A DNA stretch of 64,000 bases from Longimicrobium sp. (GTDB lineage Bacteria; Gemmatimonadota; Gemmatimonadetes; Longimicrobiales; Longimicrobiaceae), in NCBI GenBank assembly GCA_036389135.1, contig DASVQP010000061.1, positions 53,718 through 117,717 of the forward strand. Direction: 5' to 3'. The notes beneath the pieces are model-generated. The model made no database searches. It was not told the origin of the DNA and saw only the letters and a list, made by a program, of their open reading frames with translations. The translations under genes and the position numbers were made by a program. Shown here piece by piece: positions 1 to 7,666 of this stretch (the first letter of the stretch is position 1; the number at the start of each line of letters is the position of its first letter).

Positions 1-1433
1 GGCTCGATGCCGCTGGAGCACCCCGCGAAGATGGAGATGGTGCCCGTGGGCGCCACCGTGGTCACGTTGCAGTTGCGCAGCCGGCGCATGGGGCGGATGC
101 GGTCGCCGTTGGGCGCGCGGGCGCACGTCTCGTCCGGACCCCAGATCGACTTCTCCCACTCCGGGAAGGCGCCGCGGACCTCGGCGAGGCGCTCGCTCTC
201 CTTCTTCGACTCCTCGTCCAGGAACTCCATGATGCGCCGCCCGATCTCCACCCCCTCGGCGCTGTTGTACGGTACGCCCAGGCGGATCAGGAGGTCCGCG
301 TAGCCCATCACCCCCAGCCCGATGCGGCGGATGCGGTTCGCCAGGTCGGTGATCTCGGCGAGCGGGTACTGGTTGGCGTCGATGACGTTGTCCAGGAAGT
401 GCGTCGAGTGGCGCACCACGCGGCGGAACTCCTTCCAGTCCACCTTTTCGTACCAGGGCGACTCGGCCGGCACGTCGTCGCGCACGAAGAGGCCGACGTT
501 CACCGAGCCCAGGTTGCACACGTCGTACGGCAGTAGCGGCTGCTCGCCGCACGGGTTGGTCGCCTCGTAGGCGCCCAGGTGCGGTACGGGGTTGTAGAAG
601 TTGGCCCGGTCCACGTAGAACACGCCCGGCTCGCCGGTGCGCCACGCGTTCTGCACCACCTTGTCCCACACCGCGCGCGCATCCTTTTGGCCCACCACCT
701 CTTTGTTGCGCGGATTGATGATGTCGTACTGCTCGCCTCGCTCCACCGCGTTCATGAACGCGTCGGTAACGGCGACGGAGATGTTGAAGTTGGTGATCTT
801 GGTGATGTCCTGCTTGCAGTCGATGAAGTCCAGGATGTCCGGATGGTCGACGCGCAGGATCCCCATGTTGGCGCCGCGGCGCGTGCCGCCCTGCTTCACC
901 ACTTCGGTGGAAGAGTCGTAGAGCGACATGAAGCTCACCGGCCCGCTCGCCACGCCCGTCGTGCTGCGCACCAGGTCGCCCGAGGGACGGATGCGGCTGA
1001 ACGAGAAGCCGGTGCCGCCGCCCGACTGGTGCACCATCGCCATGGAGCGCAGGGTGTCGTAGACCCCGCTCTTGTCGTTGCTGAGCGCGTCGTCCACCGG
1101 CAGGACGAAGCAGGCCGAGAGCTGTCCCAGCGGCCGCCCGGCGTTCATGAGCGTGGGCGAGTTGGGCTCGAAGAGGCGCTTGGTCATCAGCGCGTAGAAC
1201 TCGCGCGCGGCGGTCTCCACCTCCTCGTCCGTGGCGCCGTACTTACGATCCGCCGAGGCGATGGTGTAGGCGACGCGCCAGAACATATCCTCCGGCACTT
1301 CCACCGGCTGACCGGCCGCATCCTTTTTCAGGTAGCGCTTGGCGAGGACGATCCGCGCGTTGTCGGAGAGCTCTGCGCGGGGGAGGTCCACCTGCGGGGG
1401 GGCGGCGGCTTCGGTCGGCGTGGTGGGGGTCAT
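1..1433 (-). CDS. nrdJ: Class II (adenosylcobalamin-dependent) ribonucleotide reductase, N-terminal part
   Basis: This is the large subunit of the B12-dependent ribonucleotide reductase, which makes deoxyribonucleotides in the cytoplasm without oxygen or a separate radical-generating subunit. About 477 residues are visible and the C-terminus runs off the left edge. Seen: LSACFVLPVDD (redox cysteine), the glycine-rich QSGGGTGFSFSRIRP, KQGGTRRGANMG, the active-site NPCGEQPLLPYDVCNLGS with the thiyl-radical cysteine, and VAPTGTISI near the edge. The NPCGEQ form and the absence of an N-terminal ATP cone fit NrdJ rather than NrdA. The start is the first ATG of the frame, giving MTPTTPTEAA. Family assignment is firm; the B12 requirement is inferred from the family. 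It fits a window that also encodes a B12-binding regulator. Confidence 0.95.
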   Translation of the reverse strand, partial: MTPTTPTEAAAPPQVDLPRAELSDNARIVLAKRYLKKDAAGQPVEVPEDMFWRVAYTIASADRKYGATDEEVETAAREFYALMTKRLFEPNSPTLMNAGRPLGQLSACFVLPVDDALSNDKSGVYDTLRSMAMVHQSGGGTGFSFSRIRPSGDLVRSTTGVASGPVSFMSLYDSSTEVVKQGGTRRGANMGILRVDHPDILDFIDCKQDITKITNFNISVAVTDAFMNAVERGEQYDIINPRNKEVVGQKDARAVWDKVVQNAWRTGEPGVFYVDRANFYNPVPHLGAYEATNPCGEQPLLPYDVCNLGSVNVGLFVRDDVPAESPWYEKVDWKEFRRVVRHSTHFLDNVIDANQYPLAEITDLANRIRRIGLGVMGYADLLIRLGVPYNSAEGVEIGRRIMEFLDEESKKESERLAEVRGAFPEWEKSIWGPDETCARAPNGDRIRPMRRLRNCNVTTVAPTGTISIFAGCSSGIE

Positions 1434-2012
1434 TCGGCGATCCTCGGGTGCTGGAGTTGAGCGCAAACAGTGGAACGATGGGCGTTTACATTCGCCCGGC
1501 GAGCAGACCACACGATGTGCAGGCAAGCACAAGCTGTAGCGGGAAGCAAAGAGTACACGCCCAACAGGTTGTGGTCAAGGGTCGCGCAAGGGGCGCAAAC
1601 GTTGTGCCTGTTGTACCCCGCGGAACAGTCCCGGTGCGGCCCGCGATGCCCAAATACCCCTCCTGCCGAGCGTTGCGAGAATGTGACTTTTTGCTGACCG
1701 ACAGTCGCGGTACGTGGTGCGGCCCGGGAGGGGCCGGAAGCGCTCGAAAGAGGCCGTGGCGCGCGGGCCCCCTCCCCCGCTCGTGAACTCGCGGCCCCTC
1801 CCCCAATAACTACCTGGGGGAGGGGCGTGGAGGCCGGTTCCGCGAGCCACTCTCCCCGCTGGTTCCTCGCTGCCCCTCTCTCAAACTGCTGGGAGAGGGG
1901 CGTATGCACGGGCCTGTGCCGGGGGGGCGGGGATCGGGGCAGGGGTATAAAGGAGCGGAGGCACGGAGAGATGGTCTCCGTGCCTCCGTTTGTTCGCGTG
2001 AACGGCAGCTAG
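1434..2012. other. Intergenic region upstream of nrdJ with hairpin repeats
   Basis: No convincing gene. The half next to nrdJ (1434-1700) is its leader and presumably its promoter. I looked for a B12 riboswitch box and clear NrdR boxes and did not find either convincingly. The rest is repeat: two GC-rich hairpins at about 1796-1826 (arms around AATAACTACC) and 1872-1904 (arms around AAACTG), both built on CCCCTC...GAGGGG. A third palindrome at about 1965-1992 pairs GGAGGCACGGAGA with TCTCCGTGCCTCC-like sequence. The hairpins recur at about 50525-50580 and 58977-59068, so they are a dispersed family and not specific to nrdJ. Confidence 0.6.
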
Positions 2013-2315
2013 TCAGGGCATGTCGGTCGGCTTGCGGTCCTTGTCCTCGCCGGGGCGGCCGCCGTACATGCTCTCGTCGTCCTGGGTGCCGGTGGTGGTG
2101 CCGCCGTGGTCGGTGCCGTGCGCGTTGGCGGGGAGCACCGGGACGTCGACGGGAGAGGTGTTGGACTCCTGCGCGGCCGCGTCGGTCGCGTTGACGTCCA
2201 CGTGCGGCGGGTGGAGCTGCGAGCTCGCGGCGTTCCCCACCTCCTTACGCGGGCCAGGCTGGCTGGCGCGCGAGGGCCCGGCCCCGTCTGCCCCGGCGTT
2301 CCCCGTCTCGCTCAC
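2013..2315 (-). CDS. Small disordered hypothetical protein, coupled to upstream gene
   Basis: A 100-residue protein with no recognisable domain, rich in Gly, Asp, Thr, Pro and Ala, with the tail [16 protein letters not shown]. The GTG start at 2315 overlaps the stop of the upstream gene by four bases (GTGA), so translation of the two is very likely coupled. That junction is the main reason for choosing this start over a longer open frame running further upstream. The composition suggests an intrinsically disordered hydrophilic protein, and a stress or desiccation role could be guessed, but nothing in the sequence proves it. Confidence 0.6.
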   Translation of the reverse strand: MSETGNAGADGAGPSRASQPGPRKEVGNAASSQLHPPHVDVNATDAAAQESNTSPVDVPVLPANAHGTDHGGTTTGTQDDESMYGGRPGEDKDRKPTDMP

Positions 2316-2653
2316 GCCCCCACCCCTTCTTCGCGCGGGTCGGTGTTGCCGCGGGCCTCGCGCTCGCGGCCCTCGTCCTGCGCGTTCGAAGTGCCGCCCT
2401 CGTTCAGCGGGTTGCCGTCGATGTCCACCGGCGTGCCGGCGCGGGCGTGCACCGAGGGCGCGGGCTTGCCCATGTTCGCGGGCCCCGCCTCCATCTCCAC
2501 CTGGTGCTCGGACTGGCCCATGCGCTGCTTGTCGAGTTCGATCGTGTCGTCCAGGTCCGAGTTCCCGTGCCCGTTTTGCGGGAGGTTCTTGTAGTCCGTG
2601 GCGCCGCCTTCGCGCGGATCGATTCGGTACTGGTCGGGTCGTTTGCCGCCCAT
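2312..2653 (-). CDS. Small hydrophilic hypothetical protein
   Basis: A 113-residue protein starting [17 protein letters not shown]. It is charged and low in hydrophobic residues, with the segment [17 protein letters not shown] and an acidic C-terminus. It begins at an ATG preceded by a good ribosome-binding site (GGAGGGA ending about 5 bases upstream), which argues against the longer upstream start. It is the first gene of a two-gene unit whose second gene overlaps it by GTGA. No family was recognised. Both proteins look natively disordered, which could suit a small stress-response pair, but that is only inference. Confidence 0.65.
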   Translation of the reverse strand: MGGKRPDQYRIDPREGGATDYKNLPQNGHGNSDLDDTIELDKQRMGQSEHQVEMEAGPANMGKPAPSVHARAGTPVDIDGNPLNEGGTSNAQDEGREREARGNTDPREEGVGA

Positions 2654-2739
2654 GATGTCCCTCCGTGTGTCCGTGTTGCCTGCCGCGGGCACGTGCCCGC
2701 GCTGGGACGGGGCGGTACTTCACGATCTGTGCCCGACCA

Positions 2740-2798
2740 GCCCCCACCCCCCGGCCCCCTCCCCTGCACGCGGGGGAGCGTGGGGGGAGGGGGAGAAC
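2740..2798 (-). repeat. GTTCTCC...GGGGGC palindromic element, left copy
   Basis: A 59-bp GC-rich element with an internal hairpin (CTCCCCCGCGTGC pairing with GCAGGGGAG). On the minus strand it starts GTTCTCCCCC and ends GGGGGGTGGGGGC. Its first base is the last base of the stop codon of the DUF559 gene. A near-identical copy in the opposite orientation lies just upstream of that gene's start (3200-3259), and a solo copy lies at 12408-12468. Confidence 0.85.
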
Positions 2799-3175
2799 TA
2801 ACGTTCTCCCGTAGCGCCTGCTTCGATCGCGGCGCGGATGCTGGAGAGGACCATGGGTAGGGCGTGCAGTACTTCTTCGTTTCGAAAGCGGAGCACGCGG
2901 ATTCCGCGCGCCTCCAGGTGCTCCGTCCGCACCGCGTCCTGCTGCTGCTGATGGTCGTGGATCTCCCCGTCTACTTCGATCGCCAGCTTGTGTGCCGTGG
3001 AGTAGAAGTCGAGCACGAAACGGTCAATCGCGTGCTGGCGCCGAAAGCGTACTCCGCACAGCTTCCGCTCGCGCAGCACCTCCCACAGCACCGCCTCCGC
3101 CCTCGTTGGCGCGCAGCGCATGCGCCGCGTTGCTCCCTGTACGCTGCTCGACGCAGCCCTCATCCGCTTCCACAT
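2798..3175 (-). CDS. DUF559-family endonuclease-like protein (Vsr/PD-(D/E)XK-like fold)
   Basis: A 125-residue DUF559 protein, a family related to very-short-patch-repair endonucleases. Seen: TRAEAVLWEVLRERKLCGVRFRRQHAI, then the catalytic-looking core FVLDFYSTAHKLAIEVDGEIHD (a D...E-x-D metal-site pattern, residues about 53-75), then GIRVLRFRNEEVL. The length matches the usual single-domain form, so it looks intact. The ATG at 3175 was chosen because the frame upstream only reads through GC-rich repeat. The gene is bracketed by inverted copies of one 60-bp palindrome: the left copy touches the stop codon and the right copy begins 25 bp before the ATG. That arrangement suggests a small mobile unit resembling REP/RAYT cassettes. 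Biochemical role unknown. Confidence 0.85.
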   Translation of the reverse strand: MWKRMRAASSSVQGATRRMRCAPTRAEAVLWEVLRERKLCGVRFRRQHAIDRFVLDFYSTAHKLAIEVDGEIHDHQQQQDAVRTEHLEARGIRVLRFRNEEVLHALPMVLSSIRAAIEAGATGER

Positions 3176-3199
3176 ACCGAAATTCTCCGCGCGCGAGAA

Positions 3200-3259
3200 G
3201 TTCTCCCCCCCCCCCCCACGCTCCCCCGCGTGCGGGGGAGGGGGTCGGGGGGTGGGGGC
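3200..3259 (+). repeat. GTTCTCC...GGGGGC palindromic element, right copy
   Basis: A 60-bp copy of the element at 2740-2798 in inverse orientation, beginning GTTCTCCCCCC and ending GGGGGGTGGGGGC, with the hairpin CTCCCCCGCGTGCGGGGGAG. Together the two copies form inverted repeats around the DUF559 gene. It carries a longer C-run than the other copies. Confidence 0.85.
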
Positions 3260-3544
3260 CCTAGTCTCGCGCCACCGCCGTCCCCGCTCAACCCCCGCCC
3301 CCAAACCGGTCCGCCCGCTGTCCCCAACATCCCTCCAGCGCTCCCTCCCGCCTTTCGGAGCGCTCCCCGCCCACGTCCTCCATCCCTCTGCCAGCATTGC
3401 AGATGAGTCTGCCGGGAAGTGCCGGAGCCTTGCCATTTTGGTCGTTTCAAATGGGCCCGCGGGTTGCCTAACGCGAGGGCAACCGCGGAGGAGCCGCGGG
3501 AGACATCATGTTCAACCGGGAGAAGAACAGAAGAGGAGGCAATC
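3260..3544. other. Intergenic region upstream of hsp20
   Basis: No gene seen. The left part is pyrimidine-rich and low in complexity; the right part is the leader of the Hsp20 gene. The ribosome-binding site AGAAGAGGAGG sits directly upstream of the ATG at 3545. I looked for a CIRCE inverted repeat and did not find one. Confidence 0.6.
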
Positions 3545-4027
3545 ATGGCACTCTACCCGACGCGCTACAGCGACCCCATCGACCAGCTCTTCGGCACCGT
3601 GTTTGGCGGCAACGGCAGCCGCAACGGGAACGGGGGCAACCTGATGCGCGCGCCCGACACCGACGTGATCGAGACGGAGCGCGAGATCCGCGTGGTGGCC
3701 GAGATGCCCGGGCTGACGAGGGAGAACATCGAGGTGGACGTGGAGAACAACGTCCTCACCATCCGCGGCGAGAAGCGCGAGGAGCGCACCGAGGGTGAGG
3801 CTGGCCGCTTCCACCTCGCCGAGCGCCGCTACGGGACCTTCACCCGCTCCTTCGTCCTGCCGCGCGACGTGGACGCGGAGCAGATCCAGGCCGACTTCCA
3901 AGACGGCGTCCTCACCGTCGCCATCCCCAAGAGCGAGCGGGTGCGCCGGCGCCGCATCCAGCTGGGCGGGATGCAGAACACCGGCGACCAGCGCGCCGAG
4001 CAGCCCGCCGAGGCGATGAACGCCTGA
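3545..4027 (+). CDS. hsp20: Hsp20/alpha-crystallin small heat-shock protein
   Basis: A 160-residue small heat-shock chaperone that would hold unfolding proteins in soluble complexes. Seen: an N-terminal arm with DPIDQLFGTVFG, then an alpha-crystallin domain at about residues 38-133 (VVAEMPGLTRENIEVDVENN, LTIRGEKREE, YGTFTRSFVLP, and the A-x-x-x-n-GVL-like signature DFQDGVLTVAIPKSE). The C-terminal tail is polar and lacks an obvious I-x-I motif. The start follows GAGGAGGCAATC, a strong ribosome-binding site. It is a single-gene unit closed by a strong hairpin terminator 14 bases after the stop. No heat-shock operator was identified. Confidence 0.95.
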   Translation: MALYPTRYSDPIDQLFGTVFGGNGSRNGNGGNLMRAPDTDVIETEREIRVVAEMPGLTRENIEVDVENNVLTIRGEKREERTEGEAGRFHLAERRYGTFTRSFVLPRDVDAEQIQADFQDGVLTVAIPKSERVRRRRIQLGGMQNTGDQRAEQPAEAMNA

Positions 4028-4041
4028 CGGAACAACGAGGA

Positions 4042-4073
4042 GGGGCGGGCACCGCGAGGTGCCCGCCCCTTTT
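4042..4073 (+). terminator. Rho-independent terminator of hsp20
   Basis: A perfect 12-bp stem, GGGGCGGGCACC and GGTGCCCGCCCC, around a GCGA tetraloop, followed directly by TTTT. It lies between hsp20 and the convergent carH, 14 bases after the hsp20 stop. Confidence 0.9.
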
Positions 4074-4094
4074 GGACAATCGAAAATCCTCCAG

Positions 4095-4135
4095 CTGTTC
4101 TTGCAGTCCCCTCTGTGTCTCTGTGTGAGGCTGTT
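4095..4135. repeat. CTCTGTG-family dispersed repeat, half copy
   Basis: Contains CCCCTCTGTGTCTCTGTG and TGAGGCTGTTT, immediately followed by the carH stop codon (TCA on this strand). It is one arm of the palindromic family found complete at 7513-7600, 23069-23153, 40842-40929 and 55076-55166. Confidence 0.85.
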
Positions 4136-4996
4136 TCACGCCGTCGCCAGCAGCTCTCGCAGCTCTGCGACGACGCGCACGCGATCGGGCGGAGGTTCGA
4201 AGCTGTCGGGAATGCCGCTGCCGCCGATCACGATCTCGGTGCCGTCCGGAAGCACGCGGCGCAGCTCGGCGGCGAGGACGGCGAACTCTTCGGCGCTCAT
4301 GGGGCGCATCACGGAGGTGCACACCATGGTGGCGCGGCGCTCCCCGGCCACGCGGCCGATCTCCTCCAGCGGCACGGCGAGCCCCAGGTAGATCACGCGC
4401 CACCCCGCGTCCAGCAGGTGCAGCGCGGCGCCCATCAGCCCCAGCTCGTGGTACTCGCCGGGAAGGCCGGCGCACACGGCGAGCGGCCCGCCCGCGATGC
4501 CGCCCTCCAGCTCGCCGAAGATGGCGGCCAGCTTCTCGCGCGCGAAGGCGGTGGCGTAGTGCTCGTCCGCCACGCCGATCTCGCCGCACGCCCAGCGCTC
4601 GCCCACCAGGCGCAGCACGGGCATCAGCACCTCGTCCACCCGGCGCAGCGAGGGGATGGAGGAGAGGCGCTCCCACGCGGACTGTGCGCGGGGACGGTCC
4701 ATGGAGAGGAGCGCGGCCGCGATCTCGTCTCGCACCGCGTCCAGCAGGGCGGCGTCGGCGTGCGGGGAGAGGGGGACGGAGGTCTGCCGCACCCGCTCCA
4801 GCGCCTCGCCGATGGAGAGGCCTTCGTCGATCAGGCGCTTGATTCGCGCCAGGATGGCGACGTCCTCGTCGGTGTACAGCCGGTACCCCGCGGGGGAGCG
4901 GCGGGGGGTGAGGAGCTGATAGCGCCGCTCCCAGGCGCGAAGCGTTGCCGGATTGATCCCGGTGAGGTGCGCCACCCGTTTGATCCGGTACGTCAT
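4136..4996 (-). CDS. carH: MerR-family regulator with B12-binding domain (CarH/LitR-like photoreceptor)
   Basis: A 286-residue transcription regulator with an N-terminal MerR helix-turn-helix (RVAHLTGINPATLRAWERRY, residues 7-26) and a C-terminal cobalamin-binding module. The CarH signature W-x9-EH is present (W135, E145, H146), as is the lower-ligand motif E-x-H-x-x-G (E181-Y-H183-E-L-G186). In characterised CarH proteins, adenosylcobalamin assembles a DNA-binding tetramer in the dark and light breaks it, derepressing carotenoid genes. The residue after the Trp here is Ala, where Thermus CarH has the His used for the light-state bis-His adduct, so the photochemistry may differ. It is the last gene of the crt operon, 39 bp after crtB, which fits autoregulation and light-induced pigment synthesis. 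Confidence 0.92.
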   Translation of the reverse strand: MTYRIKRVAHLTGINPATLRAWERRYQLLTPRRSPAGYRLYTDEDVAILARIKRLIDEGLSIGEALERVRQTSVPLSPHADAALLDAVRDEIAAALLSMDRPRAQSAWERLSSIPSLRRVDEVLMPVLRLVGERWACGEIGVADEHYATAFAREKLAAIFGELEGGIAGGPLAVCAGLPGEYHELGLMGAALHLLDAGWRVIYLGLAVPLEEIGRVAGERRATMVCTSVMRPMSAEEFAVLAAELRRVLPDGTEIVIGGSGIPDSFEPPPDRVRVVAELRELLATA

Positions 4997-5035
4997 CGGT
5001 GTTGGACCCTCCCGAGCCCGGCGGATACGTTCAGG

Positions 5036-5956
5036 TCATGCATTTGCTCCCGGCAGCCCCCGCAGGGCCTGGTGGAGAGCACGGTCGTGCGCCCAGCGTG
5101 GCGTAATCCCCAGGATCGCGGGCCGCAGCGACGCGGCCACGGCGGTCGCGCTCCAGGCCAGCTTCTCCGGCCAGGGCACCACCGCGCGCCCCGACGTCCC
5201 CGGCGGGCGCCCGCGAAGCTTTACGCCGATGGCGCGATAGGTGCGGCTCGCGACCAGAATCGCCGGACGGAAGCGCCAGGGGATGTCGCGCATCCCGCCG
5301 TCGGCGCTCCGGTAATAGCGGTCCGCGAGCGCCAGCACACTCCGGACCACAATCGCCATCCGCTCCGGATCCGCCGTCCCGCGCACCACCTCTTCCGGAT
5401 CGATCCCCGCGGCGCGCAGGCGTGCGGCGGGTAGATACACGCGCCCGCGCTCCGCGTCCTCCGCGACGTCGCGGCAGATGTTGGTGAGTTGCATGGCGAT
5501 CCCCAGGTCGATGGCGTGGGGGAGCGCCTCGCGGCAATGGACGCCAAGCACCCCGCACATCATGAGCCCGACGGTGGAGGCTACGCGGTAGCAGTAGCGC
5601 ACCAGCTCCGCGTCATCCACCATCCGCACGACCCCCAGGTCGCTGCGCACCCCCGCGATCAACTCGGCGGCGGCTTCCATGGGCAGGCCCAGGCGCGCGG
5701 CGGCGGCGCGGAGCTCTGCTACGATCGGACGTGGGTGTTGGCGTCCTGCAACTTCATTAGACAAAGCCTGCAGCGCAAGCTCCGCGACCGAAGGATCGTC
5801 GGCTTCGTCCCCCATGTCGTCCACCATGCGACAGAACGCGTACACGGTGGCCGCGTCGTCGCGCACCGTACGCGGCAGCAGGCGGCTCGCCCACCAGAAG
5901 GTGCGCGCCTTTCGCCGGAAGACGTCGTGGCTCTCCGCCAGTAGCTGCGCGTTCAC
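5036..5956 (-). CDS. crtB: Phytoene synthase
   Basis: A 306-residue squalene/phytoene synthase that condenses two geranylgeranyl diphosphates to phytoene, the first committed carotenoid step, at the membrane surface. Both Asp-rich metal/diphosphate motifs are visible: VDDMGDEADD early, and NICRDVAEDAERGRVYLP later. The length is normal. The GTG start at 5956 overlaps the crtI stop by GTGA, marking translational coupling, and it is preferred over a longer frame that only reads crtI in the wrong phase. The order crtI-crtB-carH in one direction supports an operon. Confidence 0.95.
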   Translation of the reverse strand: MNAQLLAESHDVFRRKARTFWWASRLLPRTVRDDAATVYAFCRMVDDMGDEADDPSVAELALQALSNEVAGRQHPRPIVAELRAAAARLGLPMEAAAELIAGVRSDLGVVRMVDDAELVRYCYRVASTVGLMMCGVLGVHCREALPHAIDLGIAMQLTNICRDVAEDAERGRVYLPAARLRAAGIDPEEVVRGTADPERMAIVVRSVLALADRYYRSADGGMRDIPWRFRPAILVASRTYRAIGVKLRGRPPGTSGRAVVPWPEKLAWSATAVAASLRPAILGITPRWAHDRALHQALRGLPGANA

Positions 5957-7473
5957 GCGAAGGCGGCGGCGCGCGCGGGCGCCGCGGGGAGGGGAAGGGG
6001 ATCTGCCGGGGCGGGCATCACCCGCTCCAGCACTTTCGCCGTCGAAAGCACCCCCGGGACGCCCGCGCCGGGGTGCGTGCCCGCGCCCACGAGGTAGAGC
6101 CCGCCCACGTGCGGCGACTGGTTGTGGTAGCGGAAGTACGCCGACTGCGTCAGCCGCGGCTCGATGCCGAACCCCGCGCCGTGCGTGGAGCGCAGCGTGT
6201 CGCGGAAGTAGGTCGGGGTCAGGTGGAACGACGTCGCCAGCGAGTCGCGCAGCCCCGGCAGAAGGGTGCGCTCCAGGTGCGCCAGGATGCGCTCGAAGTA
6301 CTCGGGCCCCGCCTCGTCCCAATCGATCCCGCTCTGCAGGTTGGGGACGGGGGAGAGAACGTAGAACGTCTCGCATCCCGGAGGCGCCAGCGAGGGATCG
6401 GTGCGCGTGGGGGCGTGCAGGTAGAGCGAGAAGTCCTTTGCGAGCACCTTGCGATCGAAGATGTCGTCGAGCAGTCCCTTGTAGCGCGGCCCCATCAGGA
6501 TGGTGTGGTGCGCCAGCTCCGGGTACTGCTTCCGTGTGCCGAAGTAGCCCACGAAGAGCCCCATCGAGTACTGCCGCGTCTTCAGCGCCGCGCGCGTGCG
6601 CCAGTTGCGCTCCTCAGGCGCCAGCAGCGAGCCGTACACCTGCGTGGGATCGGCATTGGCGACGACCATCGAGGCCGCGATCCTGCGCCCGCCGGCGTGC
6701 ACCGCCACCGCCCGCCCGCCGCGTGTCTCGATCCGCTCGGCCGGTGTCCCGAAGTGCATCTCCACTCCCATCTCGTCCAGCAGCTTCACCAGCCCGTGCA
6801 CGATGGAGGTGGTGCCGCCCTTTGCGAACCAGACGCCCCACTTCCGCTCCAGCCAGTGGATCAGCAGGTATATGGAGGTGATGCGGAACGGGTTGCCGCC
6901 CACCAGGAGCGGCTCAAAGGTGAAGACCTGCCGCAGCCGCTCGTCCTGGATGTACTTCGCCACCTGCGCGTAGACCGAGCGGTGGTTGCCCAGGCGGAGC
7001 ATGGCGGGAAGGGCGCGCAGCATGTCTGCCGCGCGCCCGAACGGCACGTCCGAAAGCTGCGTGTAGCCCACGTCAAAGATCTTTTCCGCGTGGGCCGCCA
7101 GCCTGCGGTAGCCGTCCACGTCCCGCGGCGACAGGGCGGCGATCTGGGCGATGAGGCGCTCTTCGTCGCCTACGTAGTCGAAGCGGGAGCCGTCCGGAAA
7201 TTCCACGCGATAGAACGGGTCGACGGGGACCAGCTCGAAGTAGTCGCGCGAGTCGCGCCCCGCCAGCTGGAACAGCTCGTGGAGCAGGTAGGGCGCGGTG
7301 ATGACGGTGGGGCCGGCGTCGAAGGTGAAGCCGTCGCGGCGGAAGACGGCCGCGCGCCCGCCGGGCTGGTCCATCGCCTCCAGCAGCACCACGCGGTGGC
7401 CACGCGCGCGCAGGCGGATGGCCGCCGCGAGTCCCCCGAATCCCGACCCGATGACGACAGCCGGATCGCTCAT
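5953..7473 (-). CDS. crtI: Phytoene desaturase (CrtI-type)
   Basis: A 506-residue FAD-dependent desaturase expected to convert phytoene toward lycopene. Seen: the N-terminal dinucleotide-binding fold VVIGSGFGGLAAAIRLRARG with LLEAMDQPGGRA, the CrtI motif FDAGPTVITAPYLL, and the C-terminal FAD signature YLVGAGTHPGAGVPGVLSTA. Full length for the family. The start ATG opens directly into the beta-alpha-beta fold. It overlaps crtB by four bases. The number of desaturation steps cannot be read from sequence; lycopene is assumed because a lycopene cyclase lies in the same cluster. Confidence 0.95.
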   Translation of the reverse strand: MSDPAVVIGSGFGGLAAAIRLRARGHRVVLLEAMDQPGGRAAVFRRDGFTFDAGPTVITAPYLLHELFQLAGRDSRDYFELVPVDPFYRVEFPDGSRFDYVGDEERLIAQIAALSPRDVDGYRRLAAHAEKIFDVGYTQLSDVPFGRAADMLRALPAMLRLGNHRSVYAQVAKYIQDERLRQVFTFEPLLVGGNPFRITSIYLLIHWLERKWGVWFAKGGTTSIVHGLVKLLDEMGVEMHFGTPAERIETRGGRAVAVHAGGRRIAASMVVANADPTQVYGSLLAPEERNWRTRAALKTRQYSMGLFVGYFGTRKQYPELAHHTILMGPRYKGLLDDIFDRKVLAKDFSLYLHAPTRTDPSLAPPGCETFYVLSPVPNLQSGIDWDEAGPEYFERILAHLERTLLPGLRDSLATSFHLTPTYFRDTLRSTHGAGFGIEPRLTQSAYFRYHNQSPHVGGLYLVGAGTHPGAGVPGVLSTAKVLERVMPAPADPLPLPAAPARAAAFA

Positions 7474-7512
7474 GCGGGCTTCCCTGAACAGCGGCGGGGA
7501 AAAACAGCAAAT

Positions 7513-7600
7513 GCCTCACACAGAGAACACAGAAGGAACAGAAAGCCACAGAGAAAACTTTTTGGCTGTTCTCTCTGTGTCTCTGTGTCTCTGTGTGAGC
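7513..7600. repeat. CTCTGTG-family dispersed palindrome, full copy
   Basis: The left arm CCTCACACAGAGAACACAG and right arm CTGTGTCTCTGTGTGAG are inverted around a short centre containing GGAACAGAAAGCCACAGAG and GGCTGTTCTCTCTGTG, so the whole element can fold. It lies between crtI and crtE and may interrupt readthrough of the operon. Confidence 0.85.
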
Positions 7601-7612
7601 CACGCGGTTGCG

Positions 7613-7645
7613 GTTCTCCGCGTCTCCGCGTCTCCGCGTGAGCCC
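7613..7645. repeat. CTCCGCGTCTCCGCG tandem repeat
   Basis: Three consecutive CTCCGCGT units ending in CTCCGCGTGAGCC. The same sequence recurs at about 20309-20336 (CTCCGCGTCTCCGCGCCTCC) and in variant form near 1965-2003 and 26100-26215. It is a second dispersed family, separate from the CTCTGTG family. Confidence 0.7.
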
Positions 7646-7666
7646 TGTTTTCTTTGAAGCGGCGCA

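Noticed and set aside
1434..1760. B12 riboswitch upstream of nrdJ
   Set aside because: No B12-box-like conserved core was found in the leader on the correct strand.
3437..3544. CIRCE heat-shock operator before hsp20
   Set aside because: No TTAGCACTC-N9-GAGTGCTAA-like inverted repeat is present.
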